Part shown: positions 1-10,023 of the stretch, piece by piece
How the letters are laid out: the number at the start of each line of letters is the position of its first letter
Position numbering within the stretch: the first letter of the stretch is position 1
NCBI GenBank assembly: GCA_014802425.1
Contig: JAAVCH010000013.1
Coordinates: forward strand, 33,814-97,813
Reading direction: 5' to 3'
Source of the DNA: Bacteroides sp.
GTDB lineage: Bacteria; Bacteroidota; Bacteroidia; Bacteroidales; Muribaculaceae
Length of the DNA: 64,000 nucleotides
Program-made: the position numbers and the translations under genes
The notes under the pieces: generated by a model
What the model was told of the DNA's origin: nothing
Seen by the model: the letters and a program-made list of their open reading frames with translations, nothing else
The model's database searches: none

Positions 1-1
1 C

Positions 2-2005
2 ATAAGGGATGTGAGGATATCGGGCGTACACACCGGAGCCGGAGCCCTGGCCGGCCGGGCCAGAGGGCGCGTAGTGGTAAGCGACGTCAGCGCCGCAGGA
101 TCCGTCAGCGGCGACCTGAATACCGGCGGCCTCATCGGAGAAGCCGAAGGTGAGCTGCATGTTTCCGGAGTGAGCGTCGACATGACAGTCCGTGGAGGCG
201 ACAGGACCGGAGGCCTGATCGGCGCCTTCGCCCATCAGAGCTCCGACGCCTCGGAATTCATGGATACCGAGGTCAAGGGGGAAGTCGAGGGCTCCAATTA
301 CACGGGCGGCCTCATCGGCCTCCTCAAGGCCACGAAAGCCCCCAAGGCCGGAGGGATTGAAGTGACGGCGTCTGTACGGGGCGCCGAGGATGTGGGAGGA
401 TTTGTCGGAAGGATGGACAAATGTATCCTTGACCTGACGGCCGACTGCACCTACGCCGGCGCACGCCGTGGCTCCTATTCCATCGAAGGCACCTCCGACG
501 TCGGAGGATTCGCCGGATATATCGACCTCAACGGAGCCTGCTACCTTCATCTGGACTCCCACGCCCTGAACCTGAACGCCGCCATCCACGCCGGCAACGG
601 GAATGCCGGCGGAGTGGCCGGATTCGCTAAGGCCGGCCATATAAAGGTGAATAAGGTCAACCTCGGCTATGACGGCGCCACGGTGGTGGCCGACGGAGAC
701 TGCGTCGGCGGACTGTTCGGGCGTCTGGAGGGGGTCTATCTCCTGGGAGACCACAGCGTGAATGTGAAGAAGGAGCTTCCCGCAGCCGGCTCCTACACCC
801 CGCATGTGGCCATACCGGTGCGTGGCCGCGATTATGTGGGAGGATGCGTGGGCTATGCGGAGCGGACAAGGTGGGGCGATCCGCTGATGCCGCGCGGAAG
901 CATTACCGGACTGGTATGCCGGGCCGACGTGACGGCTCTAGGAGAGATTGCCGGCGGAGTGGCCGGATGGTTCGAAGGGAACATGAATGACTGTGTCTTC
1001 TCCGGCACGGTGCGCGGAATGTCCGACGGCATAATCGGAGGCATCGTCGGCAAGGCGCAGGAATACATCGATATGTACAGATGCGTCAATTACTCCGACA
1101 TCGCCGGGGGTAAATACCAGGGGGGCATCTGCGGATATGCTAATCCGGCCAAGGCGGATGGGGAGGAATACTTTACCGACTTCACCGACTGCTACAACAT
1201 CGGTTCCCTCAAGGATGGCATGACCGTAGGAGGAATCGTAGGTTACGCCGGCCAGCGCAACGGTGGCTGCAGTTTCCGTATAAGGCAATGCGAGAACTAC
1301 GGCGCCATCGATGCCGCCGGCAATGCCGACCACTCCGTGGGGGGCCTTGTGGGGGACGTCGACAATGACGAGGCCATTGTGGAATGGAGCGCCAACTATG
1401 CCGATGTCCACAGCCGCAAGGTACAGTTTGTGATCGGCGGCGTGGTGGGCAAGATTGGCCGCAGCCAGATAACGCAGAACGACGTCCATGTCACCGGATG
1501 CACCAACCTCGGCACCGTCACCTGCGACGACCGGGCCACCAAGATCGGAGGCATCGTGGGCCATATGATGTACGGCGGAGCCGGCATCGTGGCCGGATGC
1601 GTCAACTGGGGCGCGATTCCCGGCGACCAGAAATCGGATACGGGAGGAATACTGGGATGCGCCACATCATTCAACTATATCCACCGCAACTGGAACCGAG
1701 GCACCGTAAGCCACGGCAACGCGATCGTGGGCACCCATCCGGGAGGCACGACCTTCGACCATTACGGCAACTATTACCTGCAGGGGAGCGGCAAAAACTG
1801 GCCCGACGCCATAGAGATCACCGCCGACCAGATGACCCACGCCTCTTTCTTCCCATTGCTGACCTGGGGACCGAATCAGGATTATATCGGCTACACGGGG
1901 GAATGGTTCCAGATGTCGACGGAGGGGCCCGTCACCATGTCGTTCGATTTCATACACTGGGATGTGGCGAAGCTGCGTCCTGCCGGATGGCACGTGGAGC
2001 GCTGA
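2..2005 (+). CDS. GLUG-motif repeat surface/adhesin-like protein, 5' end truncated by window edge
   Basis: Repeated GGLIG/GGIVG/GGFVG motifs roughly every 30-50 aa; frame open to the window edge with no stop upstream of position 11. Confidence 0.75.
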   Translation: MRDVRISGVHTGAGALAGRARGRVVVSDVSAAGSVSGDLNTGGLIGEAEGELHVSGVSVDMTVRGGDRTGGLIGAFAHQSSDASEFMDTEVKGEVEGSNYTGGLIGLLKATKAPKAGGIEVTASVRGAEDVGGFVGRMDKCILDLTADCTYAGARRGSYSIEGTSDVGGFAGYIDLNGACYLHLDSHALNLNAAIHAGNGNAGGVAGFAKAGHIKVNKVNLGYDGATVVADGDCVGGLFGRLEGVYLLGDHSVNVKKELPAAGSYTPHVAIPVRGRDYVGGCVGYAERTRWGDPLMPRGSITGLVCRADVTALGEIAGGVAGWFEGNMNDCVFSGTVRGMSDGIIGGIVGKAQEYIDMYRCVNYSDIAGGKYQGGICGYANPAKADGEEYFTDFTDCYNIGSLKDGMTVGGIVGYAGQRNGGCSFRIRQCENYGAIDAAGNADHSVGGLVGDVDNDEAIVEWSANYADVHSRKVQFVIGGVVGKIGRSQITQNDVHVTGCTNLGTVTCDDRATKIGGIVGHMMYGGAGIVAGCVNWGAIPGDQKSDTGGILGCATSFNYIHRNWNRGTVSHGNAIVGTHPGGTTFDHYGNYYLQGSGKNWPDAIEITADQMTHASFFPLLTWGPNQDYIGYTGEWFQMSTEGPVTMSFDFIHWDVAKLRPAGWHVER

Positions 2006-2032
2006 TACGCCGCCGGCCTGCCTACATACACG

Positions 2033-2082
2033 ATAAGCGTGGACTGACCGCCCGGTCAATCCACGCTTATTTCTTTATTTTC
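2033..2082 (+). terminator. Intrinsic terminator after GLUG protein
   Basis: ATAAGCGTGGA-N-TGACC...GGTCA-N-TCCACGCTTAT hairpin followed by TTCTTTATTTT. Confidence 0.8.
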
Positions 2083-2142
2083 ATAATCCATATGCGGCAG
2101 TCCCTCCGGATTCCCGGGGAAGCGTCGTTGCCGGGCGCCTTA

Positions 2143-2514
2143 TCAGCGGATGATGGCGCGGCCGGCCCATACGCAGAGCACGCCGAACACAACGCTCAGG
2201 CCGAGATATATGCCGAATGTGACCCAGTCACCTTTCTGACCGAGCACCCACATATCGTCGGCAAATGAGGAGAAGGTGGTGAAACCGCCACAGAATCCCG
2301 TGATGAGGAGCACATTCTCCTGAGGCGTCATGACCTTGGCGTTCTCAAGCAGACCGAAGAATATACCGATGATGAAGCATCCGATTATATTGACCAGAAA
2401 CGTTCCCATCGGGAATGCTCCGTGCCATATTCCGTCTGACCATTTTCCCACAAGATAACGTCCCGCAGTACCGACAAAACCGCCGCAGCCTGCGATAAAG
2501 ATTTCTTTAAACAT
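2143..2514 (-). CDS. crcB: CrcB/Fluc-family fluoride exporter
   Basis: 123 aa, GGFVGTAGRYL...GTFLVNIIGCFIIG...TGFCGGFTTFSSF typical of CrcB. Confidence 0.93.
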   Translation of the reverse strand: MFKEIFIAGCGGFVGTAGRYLVGKWSDGIWHGAFPMGTFLVNIIGCFIIGIFFGLLENAKVMTPQENVLLITGFCGGFTTFSSFADDMWVLGQKGDWVTFGIYLGLSVVFGVLCVWAGRAIIR

Positions 2515-2642
2515 AATGAATGATTTTTATAGTTTTATATCTGTTTTTTATAACATCCGTCCATCATCCATGGTTTATTCCATCTTTTCATCTTTCATCA
2601 CCCGAGGCCGGGTCCGGCAGCGGATGCGCCGGGTCCGGGACA

Positions 2643-2825
2643 TCACATATGCAGCTCTTTCTTATGCCCTATCGTGCGGGTATAGCTGAGTATTCCGGCG
2701 CAAAGCGCGAATCCCATGCTCAGGTAGAGACAGGTCTTCACGGCGTCCATCTCCCCCGCGCTCACCCAGTCGAATTTCGGTTTATCCCCGGTTTCAGGGT
2801 TCTTCGGCAATAGCCTCCAGCCCAT
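2643..2825 (-). CDS. Small putative membrane protein
   Basis: 60 aa ORF with one hydrophobic segment (CLYLSMGFALCAGILSY). Confidence 0.4.
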   Translation of the reverse strand: MGWRLLPKNPETGDKPKFDWVSAGEMDAVKTCLYLSMGFALCAGILSYTRTIGHKKELHM

Positions 2826-2895
2826 TATGAATGCTATGACGCCCGAATAATCTTATCTGTGTCGTTTGTCTATCGCCCTCACCGGACTAATACCA

Positions 2896-2944
2896 GGATA
2901 CCCGCTTCCGGAGGATGACAGCCATCCTTCGGAAGCGGGTATCC
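2896..2944. terminator. Strong hairpin, terminator-like
   Basis: GGATACCCGCTTCCG...CGGAAGCGGGTATCC 15-bp perfect stem with inner GAGGAT/ATCCTT extension; weak T-tract. Confidence 0.5.
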
Positions 2945-2965
2945 GTCATATCGTATGTCCTACTC

Positions 2966-3277
2966 TCAGAAGTTCCCGGGGAAAAGCCTATGGAGCACCA
3001 CATGCTTCGGTAAGCCTATCACTTCCCTGTCCTTGCGGAGCACTTCCCCGTCCGGCAGGGAGTAGGTGCGCTCAATCACCGTACGGCTGTCATCGTTAGT
3101 GACAGCGGTCACTTCGGTGGTCACGATCACCTCGACTCCTCCGTCAGTGCTGCCCTTGCAAGGGTTATGCTTCTGCGAAAGGTCGATTTCAGAACCATAG
3201 TAATGTGCGGTGATGGTCTCCGCAGACACGGGGAGGAATCCACACAACGCGAGTACAGGGATGAGAATCTTTTTCAT
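2966..3277 (-). CDS. Hypothetical secreted protein
   Basis: N-terminal signal peptide MKKILIPVLALCGFLPVSA, 103 aa. Confidence 0.6.
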   Translation of the reverse strand: MKKILIPVLALCGFLPVSAETITAHYYGSEIDLSQKHNPCKGSTDGGVEVIVTTEVTAVTNDDSRTVIERTYSLPDGEVLRKDREVIGLPKHVVLHRLFPGNF

Positions 3278-3423
3278 ATGGCTGTGGGTTAAAGTTTACC
3301 TTTACAAGGTAAACAATCAAATTGCCGTATCGGTTCACCCGTCAACTTGATTCGCTCCGGATATTTCGTTATATTTGCTGAAGCAACTGACTTCATACCG
3401 CCACCGATACTGCAAACACGGAA

Positions 3424-3618
3424 ATGGATATCCTGCGTAAGGAACTCGATGAAATCTATCTCTCCCAATCCCTTGACAGGACTACGGCACGGCAGAGGAA
3501 TTCCGCAAGCTCGTCGACATCATGGGTGGAAGAGTTCGGAATCGACGGCGTAAGATGCGACGTAGTGGAGAAAGATCCTCTGGAAGCATACCTGTTTATG
3601 GAGCGGGGCATGCGGTAA
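3424..3618 (+). pseudogene. Degenerate protein remnant with apparent frameshifts
   Basis: Protein-like segments alternate between frames: MDILRKELDEIYLSQSLD (frame 1), QDYGTAEEFRKLVDIMGG (frame 3), VEEFGIDGVRCDVVEKDPLEAYLFMERGM (frame 1). Confidence 0.45.
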
Positions 3619-3640
3619 TGGAGAACCGGCATGGACGCCA

Positions 3641-5098
3641 CTAATCAAGCACCATGGATGAAGCGGAGAGGCCACGCTTCCAGTAGAGGAAGAGCGCGGT
3701 GCATACCGCCGTGGCAAGGACTCCGATGCATTCCGCCACCGGCAGCGGAAGTCCGATGCCCTCCGCATATGCGCCCAGAGGGGCGTAGCAGATGAAGGTG
3801 ACGCAAAGGGCCGTCATGAACACAGCCGGAATCATGGTGATGAGATATGCCTTCCGGCACTTGGCGAGGTAGACGCTGCAGGCCCAGAGCGTGAAGATGG
3901 AAAGCGTCTGATTGCACCAGGCGAAGTAACGCCACAGCACATCGAAATTCACTTTGAGAAGCAGGTAGCTCACCACGATGATGGGCAACGTGACCAACAG
4001 GCGTTTCACGAACTGACGCTGGCTGATTCCGAGGGCGTCGGCCACAATGAGCCGCAGGCTGCGCATGGCGGTGTCTCCTGTCGTGACGGGGGCTGCGATG
4101 ACTCCCAGTATCGCCAGCACTCCGCCGAAGGCGCCGAGCCATTTGACGCAGACCCGATGCACGAGGATACCGGCGTCCTGACCGTTGTCGGCCATATATG
4201 ACGCGAGCCTGTCATATCCTCCCGTAAAGGCAATCGCGGCGGCCGCCCAGATAAGGGCCACAATCCCCTCCGACACCATGGCGCCATAGAACACCTTGCG
4301 TCCGTGCCTCTCATTGTTCAGGCACCGGGCCATCATCGGGCTTTGCGTGGCATGGAAGCCGGAAATGGCCCCGCACGCGATCGAGATGCACATCATCGGG
4401 AATATGGGAGCCGCCTCACCTGCCGGATGCCGGTTGAAAAGGCCCTCCGAGAATCCGTCGGGAATCGCCACGCCGTTGACCACCATGTAGCCCATTATAC
4501 CCACGGCCATGAAAAGAAGCGCAAAGCCGAAAAGGGGATACAGGTTGCCTATCAGTTTGTCGACCGGCAGCAGCGTGGCAAGCACGTAGTAGAGGAATAT
4601 GCATATGGCCCAGAAAGTGGCGTCAAGATGCTCCGGGGTCAGAGTGGCGAGAAGGTTGGCCGGTGTCCTTACAAAGACGGCTATCACCATCACGAGGAGC
4701 ACGCATGTGAAGACACTCATGACGAGCTTGATTTTCTTGCCGAGTTCGGATCCCACGATTTCCGGCAGCGATTTTCCGCCCAGACGGAGGGAGATCATAC
4801 CTGAAATGAAATCGTGGACGGCACCGGCGAAAATAGTGCCGAAAACAATCCACAGGAATGCGGCCGGACCGTACATCACGCCCATTATGGCTCCGAAGAT
4901 CGGTCCCACACCCGCGATGTTGAGAAACTGGATGAGATATACCTTCCATGTCGGCATGGCCACATAGTCTATGCCGTCGGCCATAGTTGTGGCCGGGGTG
5001 GGTCGCGACGGGTCGGTACGGAAGATTCGCTCCACGAATCCTCCGTATATGAAATAGCCCGCTATCAGCGCCACGAGCGCTATTAAGAATGATACCAT
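3641..5098 (-). CDS. cstA: Carbon starvation protein CstA family transporter
   Basis: 485 aa polytopic; GVGPIFGAIMGVMYGPAAFLWIVFGTIFAGAVHDF... and SGFHATQSPMMARCL. Confidence 0.92.
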   Translation of the reverse strand: MVSFLIALVALIAGYFIYGGFVERIFRTDPSRPTPATTMADGIDYVAMPTWKVYLIQFLNIAGVGPIFGAIMGVMYGPAAFLWIVFGTIFAGAVHDFISGMISLRLGGKSLPEIVGSELGKKIKLVMSVFTCVLLVMVIAVFVRTPANLLATLTPEHLDATFWAICIFLYYVLATLLPVDKLIGNLYPLFGFALLFMAVGIMGYMVVNGVAIPDGFSEGLFNRHPAGEAAPIFPMMCISIACGAISGFHATQSPMMARCLNNERHGRKVFYGAMVSEGIVALIWAAAAIAFTGGYDRLASYMADNGQDAGILVHRVCVKWLGAFGGVLAILGVIAAPVTTGDTAMRSLRLIVADALGISQRQFVKRLLVTLPIIVVSYLLLKVNFDVLWRYFAWCNQTLSIFTLWACSVYLAKCRKAYLITMIPAVFMTALCVTFICYAPLGAYAEGIGLPLPVAECIGVLATAVCTALFLYWKRGLSASSMVLD

Positions 5099-5105
5099 AG
5101 AGTGT

Positions 5106-5140
5106 TAAGGTTAGGTTAGGTTAGATTAGGTTAGATTAGG
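5106..5140. repeat. Short TTAGG-type tandem repeat just upstream of cstA
   Basis: TTAAGG TTAGG TTAGG TTAGATTAGG TTAGATTAGG. Confidence 0.85.
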
Positions 5141-5207
5141 TAAGCAAGGCGTTTCCTGAAGCATCTGTCGGGCCTCGGTCACACATCGGCAGCGCATAGG
5201 CCCGGCC

Positions 5208-6545
5208 TCAGTCACGCCGGAAGAGATCGCGCGTATAGACTTTTTCCTCCACATCCTGGAGGTCGGGGCCGAAGCGGTTGGCTATGATGGCATCCGACAT
5301 GCGCTTGAATTCCGTCAGGTCATTGACCACCCTGGAGCCGAAGAAGGTCGTGCCGTCGGGAAGGGCAGGCTCGTAAATGACTACCGTCGCACCCTTGGCC
5401 TTGACGCGCTTCATGACTCCCTGTATCGACGACTGCCGGAAATTGTCGGAGTTCGACTTCATCGTGAGGCGGTAGACCCCTATCACGCACTCCCCTTCCT
5501 TGCCGTGGTCATAGGCATTGTCGGACGCATAGCCGTAATAACCCGCTTTCTTAAGCACACGGTCGGCTATGAAATCCTTTCGCGTGCGGTTGCTCTCCAC
5601 GATGGCCGACATCATGTTCTGCGGCACATCGGCATAGTTGGCCAGAAGCTGTTTGGAATCCTTCGGAAGGCAATATCCTCCGTAGCCGAACGACGGATTG
5701 TTGTAATGTGTGCCGATTCGGGGGTCAAGTCCGATACCCTCGATTATGGCCCGCGAATCGAGGCCCTTCACCTCGGCGTAGGTGTCAAGTTCATTGAAGT
5801 AGCTCACCCGGAGGGCCAGATAGGTGTTGGCGAAGAGCTTCACCGCCTCGGCCTCCTTCAGGCCCATGAACAGGGTCGGGATATCCTGCATGATGGCGCC
5901 CTCCTTCAGGAGCGACGCGAAGACCTCGGCCTGACGGCGGAGGTAATCCAGGTCGGCAAGCGCGGAAATAGCCTCGTTTTCGGCCGAGAACTCTTCCGCA
6001 TGTATGAGCTTCGGTATGCCCACTATGATGCGGCTCGGATAGAGGTTGTCGTAAAGGGCCTTGCTCTCGCGCAGGAATTCAGGGGCGAACAGGAGGTTGA
6101 GGCGTTTCACCCCGCGGCGCGCGTAGCGCAGATACAGCGAGCGGCAGTAGCCTACCGGAATCGTGGATTTGATGACTATCGTCACGTCAGGATTCGCACT
6201 CAGGGCAAGGTCGACCACCTCCTCCACTTTCGAGGTGTCGAAGTAGTTCTTCTCGGAGTCGTAGTTGGTGGGGGCGGCCACTATCACGAAATCGGCCCCG
6301 GCATAGGCGGCCGCTCCGTCGAGGGTGGCCTTAAGCGAGAGTTCCTTTTCGGCAAGGTATTTCTCTATGTAGTCGTCCTGAATGGGCGCCTCGCGCCGGT
6401 TCACCTGTTCCACTCTCTCCGGCACCACGTCTACGGCCGTGACATCGTTGTGCTGGGCCAGCAATGTGGCGAGGCTCATGCCGACGTAGCCTGTGCCGGC
6501 CACCGCTATGTTGTATCGTTTCATCTGTGTCTTGTCTGTTTTCAT
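5208..6545 (-). CDS. ugd: Nucleotide sugar (UDP-glucose) 6-dehydrogenase
   Basis: [57 protein letters not shown]. Confidence 0.9.
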   Translation of the reverse strand: MKTDKTQMKRYNIAVAGTGYVGMSLATLLAQHNDVTAVDVVPERVEQVNRREAPIQDDYIEKYLAEKELSLKATLDGAAAYAGADFVIVAAPTNYDSEKNYFDTSKVEEVVDLALSANPDVTIVIKSTIPVGYCRSLYLRYARRGVKRLNLLFAPEFLRESKALYDNLYPSRIIVGIPKLIHAEEFSAENEAISALADLDYLRRQAEVFASLLKEGAIMQDIPTLFMGLKEAEAVKLFANTYLALRVSYFNELDTYAEVKGLDSRAIIEGIGLDPRIGTHYNNPSFGYGGYCLPKDSKQLLANYADVPQNMMSAIVESNRTRKDFIADRVLKKAGYYGYASDNAYDHGKEGECVIGVYRLTMKSNSDNFRQSSIQGVMKRVKAKGATVVIYEPALPDGTTFFGSRVVNDLTEFKRMSDAIIANRFGPDLQDVEEKVYTRDLFRRD

Positions 6546-6575
6546 TTTTTACATTCAGCCGGATCCGGGATGGGG

Positions 6576-8471
6576 TCAGTCCACACGCATGCGGATCAGC
6601 TTTTCCCTTTTACCGTCGTGTCCGACCCTTATCATGATTCCCGTGTGGCTCCACGGATCGGCTATCCGCATTCCGGTCATGTCGTAGTATTCCGGTGTGT
6701 CGAGGCGCACCCTCAGTGCCGTGCCGGAAGTACCGGGTTCCGCCCCGGCAAAAAGGGGTATGGACATCGCTTCGTTCTCCTCCGGATTGAAGTAGGATGC
6801 CTCTCCCGTGGGAGCCACAATGAAGTGGGGATAGGTCTCAAGGTCGTCGAGCAGATGCCAGCGGTCCATCCCGATCCTGACCCCGCCGTTGTAGTATCCC
6901 TCGGCCACGCGGTTCCCCATAAGCTCGAACCCTTCGGTGCTGCCTACGTTGAGCATCCCTTTTTCCAAAGCGTACGCAAGCAATGCGCGAAGCATGTCAA
7001 GGCGCGTACCCGGACATGGATGCCATTCGCTCCATGAGGAGATACCGAGGTTCGCGGGAGGTGTCAGCGGATCTTCGAGAAAGTCCATTCCGGCCAGCGG
7101 ATCGACCCATTCATCGGGATAATCACCCCCTTCCGACACAAGCGCGCCGGGAAGCGCATTGCGCCAGCATCGTCTGTAGGCATGAAGCCCCATCACAAGC
7201 CAGCCGCGCTCTGCGACGCATCGGTCGATCCAGTCGACATACCATTCGTACTGCTCCGCGTCCCAGGAATTGTCGTCGGAAGCCTCCCCTTTGTAGCCGG
7301 GAGCCGACTGCCCTTCCATCATTATCCGCGTGGCCGTGGAGCGCAGCGGTGGGAGGTTGTACTGGTACGGAGGCACCATGTCGCTGAATCCATAAGGTGA
7401 ATAGGAGTTTATGGCCCGGGCGTAGGCATGCGAGGTGATGGCGTTGTGCTGCACCCATGCCTTGCTCCGGAATCCGAACTCCCCGGCCAGACGGAACCAT
7501 TCCCCCCAGTGATAGTCCACATCGTGGGCCGGGTTATAGAGCACCACCCTATTCGTAGCCGGGTCGGCGGCATACGGCTTTATCTCACGGGATTCGGCTT
7601 CGATCCAGCCTTCGTGGTCGGCTGAGGGGAAGTATTGCCGCCCGGTCCGTAGGTCGTAGACACTCGCGCATTTCTGCGGGTCGCCCGCATATCCCGACTC
7701 CGCCAGCACTTTCAGCGCCTCGGGGGATCCGAGGCTGTCCACGACCCAGTTGTTGAGCGTCTGCCCCAGCACTTCCATGGAATGGGCCTGGATTTCCCAG
7801 CCTGCCTCGTTCTGGAGCCTCAGCATCACCCGTGCGTTGTCGTTGGGTGCCGGAGGGGTGCCGGTCATTCCGCAGCGCCACCCCTCGGCCGATACGCAGC
7901 CCCGCAATCCAAGGCTCGTAAGCAGCGGATAGAGTATAGTGAAGTATCCGTTGCGGTCGGGAAGGTGCGTCGCCCCGCACGAAGGGATTTTTCCGTCGAC
8001 GCCGTCGTCGTCGTGGATGGTAAGCATCGGGAGCCCGGTCCACTCCCCTCCGGCCTTATGCCAGGCCCCTGGGATGACGAGGGCGCGCAGCTCCTCCTCC
8101 GTGTACGGCATCTCGGCCACCTCCACCGTCAGCGGAGAGTAGGTCAGGAAGCCTGCGGGAACCTCAAGCCGCCATTCCGCTCCGGGCACGCTTTCCAGCG
8201 CTTCGGCGGGCAGGAACCTCACCTCCCTGTCGGTGATCTTCTCCACCCTTACGCCGACGGCCGACCCGTCGTCGCAGTACAGCATGGGCCGCAGGTACTC
8301 CCCCGATTCCGACATGGCGCGGATGTCGAGCCTGCCCTCATAATCCCGGGGCAGGCTCACGAGCACCTCTTCACCGGATGAACGTGTCACGACGGCCTCG
8401 GCACCGGCCGAAGCGCCCCCTGCGGCCATTAACGCCGACAGCAGCATTGACCTGTATCCGGTAAGTATCAT
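6576..8471 (-). CDS. Secreted polysaccharide-deacetylase-like protein
   Basis: Signal-like N-terminus; LTIHDDDGVDGKIP and WEIQAHSMEVLGQTLNN resemble NodB-type metal-site regions. Confidence 0.5.
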   Translation of the reverse strand: MILTGYRSMLLSALMAAGGASAGAEAVVTRSSGEEVLVSLPRDYEGRLDIRAMSESGEYLRPMLYCDDGSAVGVRVEKITDREVRFLPAEALESVPGAEWRLEVPAGFLTYSPLTVEVAEMPYTEEELRALVIPGAWHKAGGEWTGLPMLTIHDDDGVDGKIPSCGATHLPDRNGYFTILYPLLTSLGLRGCVSAEGWRCGMTGTPPAPNDNARVMLRLQNEAGWEIQAHSMEVLGQTLNNWVVDSLGSPEALKVLAESGYAGDPQKCASVYDLRTGRQYFPSADHEGWIEAESREIKPYAADPATNRVVLYNPAHDVDYHWGEWFRLAGEFGFRSKAWVQHNAITSHAYARAINSYSPYGFSDMVPPYQYNLPPLRSTATRIMMEGQSAPGYKGEASDDNSWDAEQYEWYVDWIDRCVAERGWLVMGLHAYRRCWRNALPGALVSEGGDYPDEWVDPLAGMDFLEDPLTPPANLGISSWSEWHPCPGTRLDMLRALLAYALEKGMLNVGSTEGFELMGNRVAEGYYNGGVRIGMDRWHLLDDLETYPHFIVAPTGEASYFNPEENEAMSIPLFAGAEPGTSGTALRVRLDTPEYYDMTGMRIADPWSHTGIMIRVGHDGKREKLIRMRVD

Positions 8472-8539
8472 ATCGTAAGATTGGGTAATGTGGGTAATGG
8501 TTTAAGGAACGGTTCTAAGGCTTCCGGACGCACGTGGAT

Positions 8540-9826
8540 TCAGTTGCCGTCGGGGAATCCCTGAGGGAGCGGGGAGCTTTCGGGCGCAGGCAGCTCCTCG
8601 GGGTCAGCCTCCTCCTCTTCTCCGGCTCCCTCGTCATAGTTCCAGCGCATCACGCCGAGGCCGAGCACGTACGGCAGCAGCCATGAATACCATGTCGGGT
8701 AGGCGCGTTGCAGGAATATCATGACTATGAGCAGGAAGAAGGAGGTGCCGTAACGCAGGTTGCACCCCGGGGGAATAAGCATGAGATAGAGCATCATAAC
8801 GAACGCCAGGCCGATGAAGCCGTTGCGGAGGATGAAGATCTTGTAGCCGGCGCCGGCTATCTTGAGCTTGTCGGCCTTCAGCGAGCGCACGCCCAGCACG
8901 GCCGTGCCGTCGGACACACATTCCCTGAAGAAGTAGTCGGTGTGACGCAGCGTACGGTTGTTGCCCTTGATGCCCTTGTCCTTGTCGAATTCAAGTCGCT
9001 CGAAGATAAGTTTGTTGACGGGGTTCTGACCGCCGTTCCACACCACGGTGCAGAAAAGCCATGTACCGCCCACGATGAAGACTATGCCCGCCATCGTGTA
9101 GATGTTTTTGATCTTCGCCATCGCCCATCCCACGAACAGGATCAGGTATCCGGCCAGAGAGAAGGAAAGGACCACACTCACCACCAGTATCCACATCAGG
9201 GGCTGGCGCTTCATCCTGAACCGGTTGGCGAAAAGCAGCAGGGCGCATATCAGCGACTGGTGGCCCGGCTCAAGGAATGGGCCTCCGAAGCGGAATATTC
9301 CCGCATTCTCCGACAGGTACATGTTGGTCTTCATGAAGAAGTAGTAGTTGTCGAAGGTCAGATAGGAATCGGAAAGCTCGTATGGCAGGAATAGCGAGCT
9401 CGGGAGCGGCACCAGGAACGAGAGGCCGAAAAAGACTATGCTGACGCCCATCATTATGGAGAACCATTTGGTGACATATCCCAGGAGGTCCTTCTGCAGC
9501 TGCTCTTCGAGCGTGAAGAGCAGCACTGCCGGAAGATATGAGAAGAATATGGTCAGCGCGTAGTTGAAATCGAGGATATAGAGGGAGTAGACCGAGTAGA
9601 GCACCAGTACCCCCAGGATGCCGTAGGCACGCGGCGTCACCCTGAGCCGGAAATGGCCGAAAGCGAAGCACATCAGGAACAGACCGCTGACTATGAGCGG
9701 GATATAGTTGCGCGGGAGAAGGAAAGCGAACCAGATGTAGCTCGAAACGAGCAGATATATCAGGTTCGTGAATTTAAAGATCGTCCACATGGAGGTTTCT
9801 TCGTTAGGGAGTTGTTTGTATCTCAT
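8540..9826 (-). CDS. O-antigen/EPS polymerase-like membrane protein (Wzy-like)
   Basis: Polytopic 428 aa; FRFGGPFLEPGHQSLICALLLF motif and context in a polysaccharide locus. Confidence 0.65.
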   Translation of the reverse strand: MRYKQLPNEETSMWTIFKFTNLIYLLVSSYIWFAFLLPRNYIPLIVSGLFLMCFAFGHFRLRVTPRAYGILGVLVLYSVYSLYILDFNYALTIFFSYLPAVLLFTLEEQLQKDLLGYVTKWFSIMMGVSIVFFGLSFLVPLPSSLFLPYELSDSYLTFDNYYFFMKTNMYLSENAGIFRFGGPFLEPGHQSLICALLLFANRFRMKRQPLMWILVVSVVLSFSLAGYLILFVGWAMAKIKNIYTMAGIVFIVGGTWLFCTVVWNGGQNPVNKLIFERLEFDKDKGIKGNNRTLRHTDYFFRECVSDGTAVLGVRSLKADKLKIAGAGYKIFILRNGFIGLAFVMMLYLMLIPPGCNLRYGTSFFLLIVMIFLQRAYPTWYSWLLPYVLGLGVMRWNYDEGAGEEEEADPEELPAPESSPLPQGFPDGN

Positions 9827-9915
9827 TAAGAAACGTGCGCGTAACGCCTTAACGTGTATCAGGGCCGAAATTTATTTCACATTTGCGGTCAATCCCCTTT
9901 TTCAATCTTCCATTC

Positions 9916-9946
9916 TTTGCCGACTCATAAAATTTTAGTAATTTTG
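9916..9946 (+). promoter_or_regulatory. Bacteroidetes -33/-7 promoter with CCGACTC extension
   Basis: TTTG-19 nt-TAATTTTG; spacer begins CCGACTC. Confidence 0.75.
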
Positions 9947-10023
9947 TAGATGCCTCACCTCTGACTCTTCGCCTTCACTCCTCGTTACTTCAAGTACCCC
10001 CCTCGGGCTTTCCCGGTCTATAC

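Noticed and set aside
2515-2645. Fluoride riboswitch upstream of crcB
   Set aside because: No GGNGAUGG...-type conserved sequence seen in the leader on the minus strand
5106-5140. TTAGG repeat as a telomere-like or eukaryotic contamination signal
   Set aside because: Only about 35 nt, imperfect, and embedded between clear bacterial genes
5505-7037. 510-aa plus-strand ORF
   Set aside because: Antisense shadow of ugd and the deacetylase-like gene in GC-rich DNA; His/Gly/Val-rich composition without domain motifs
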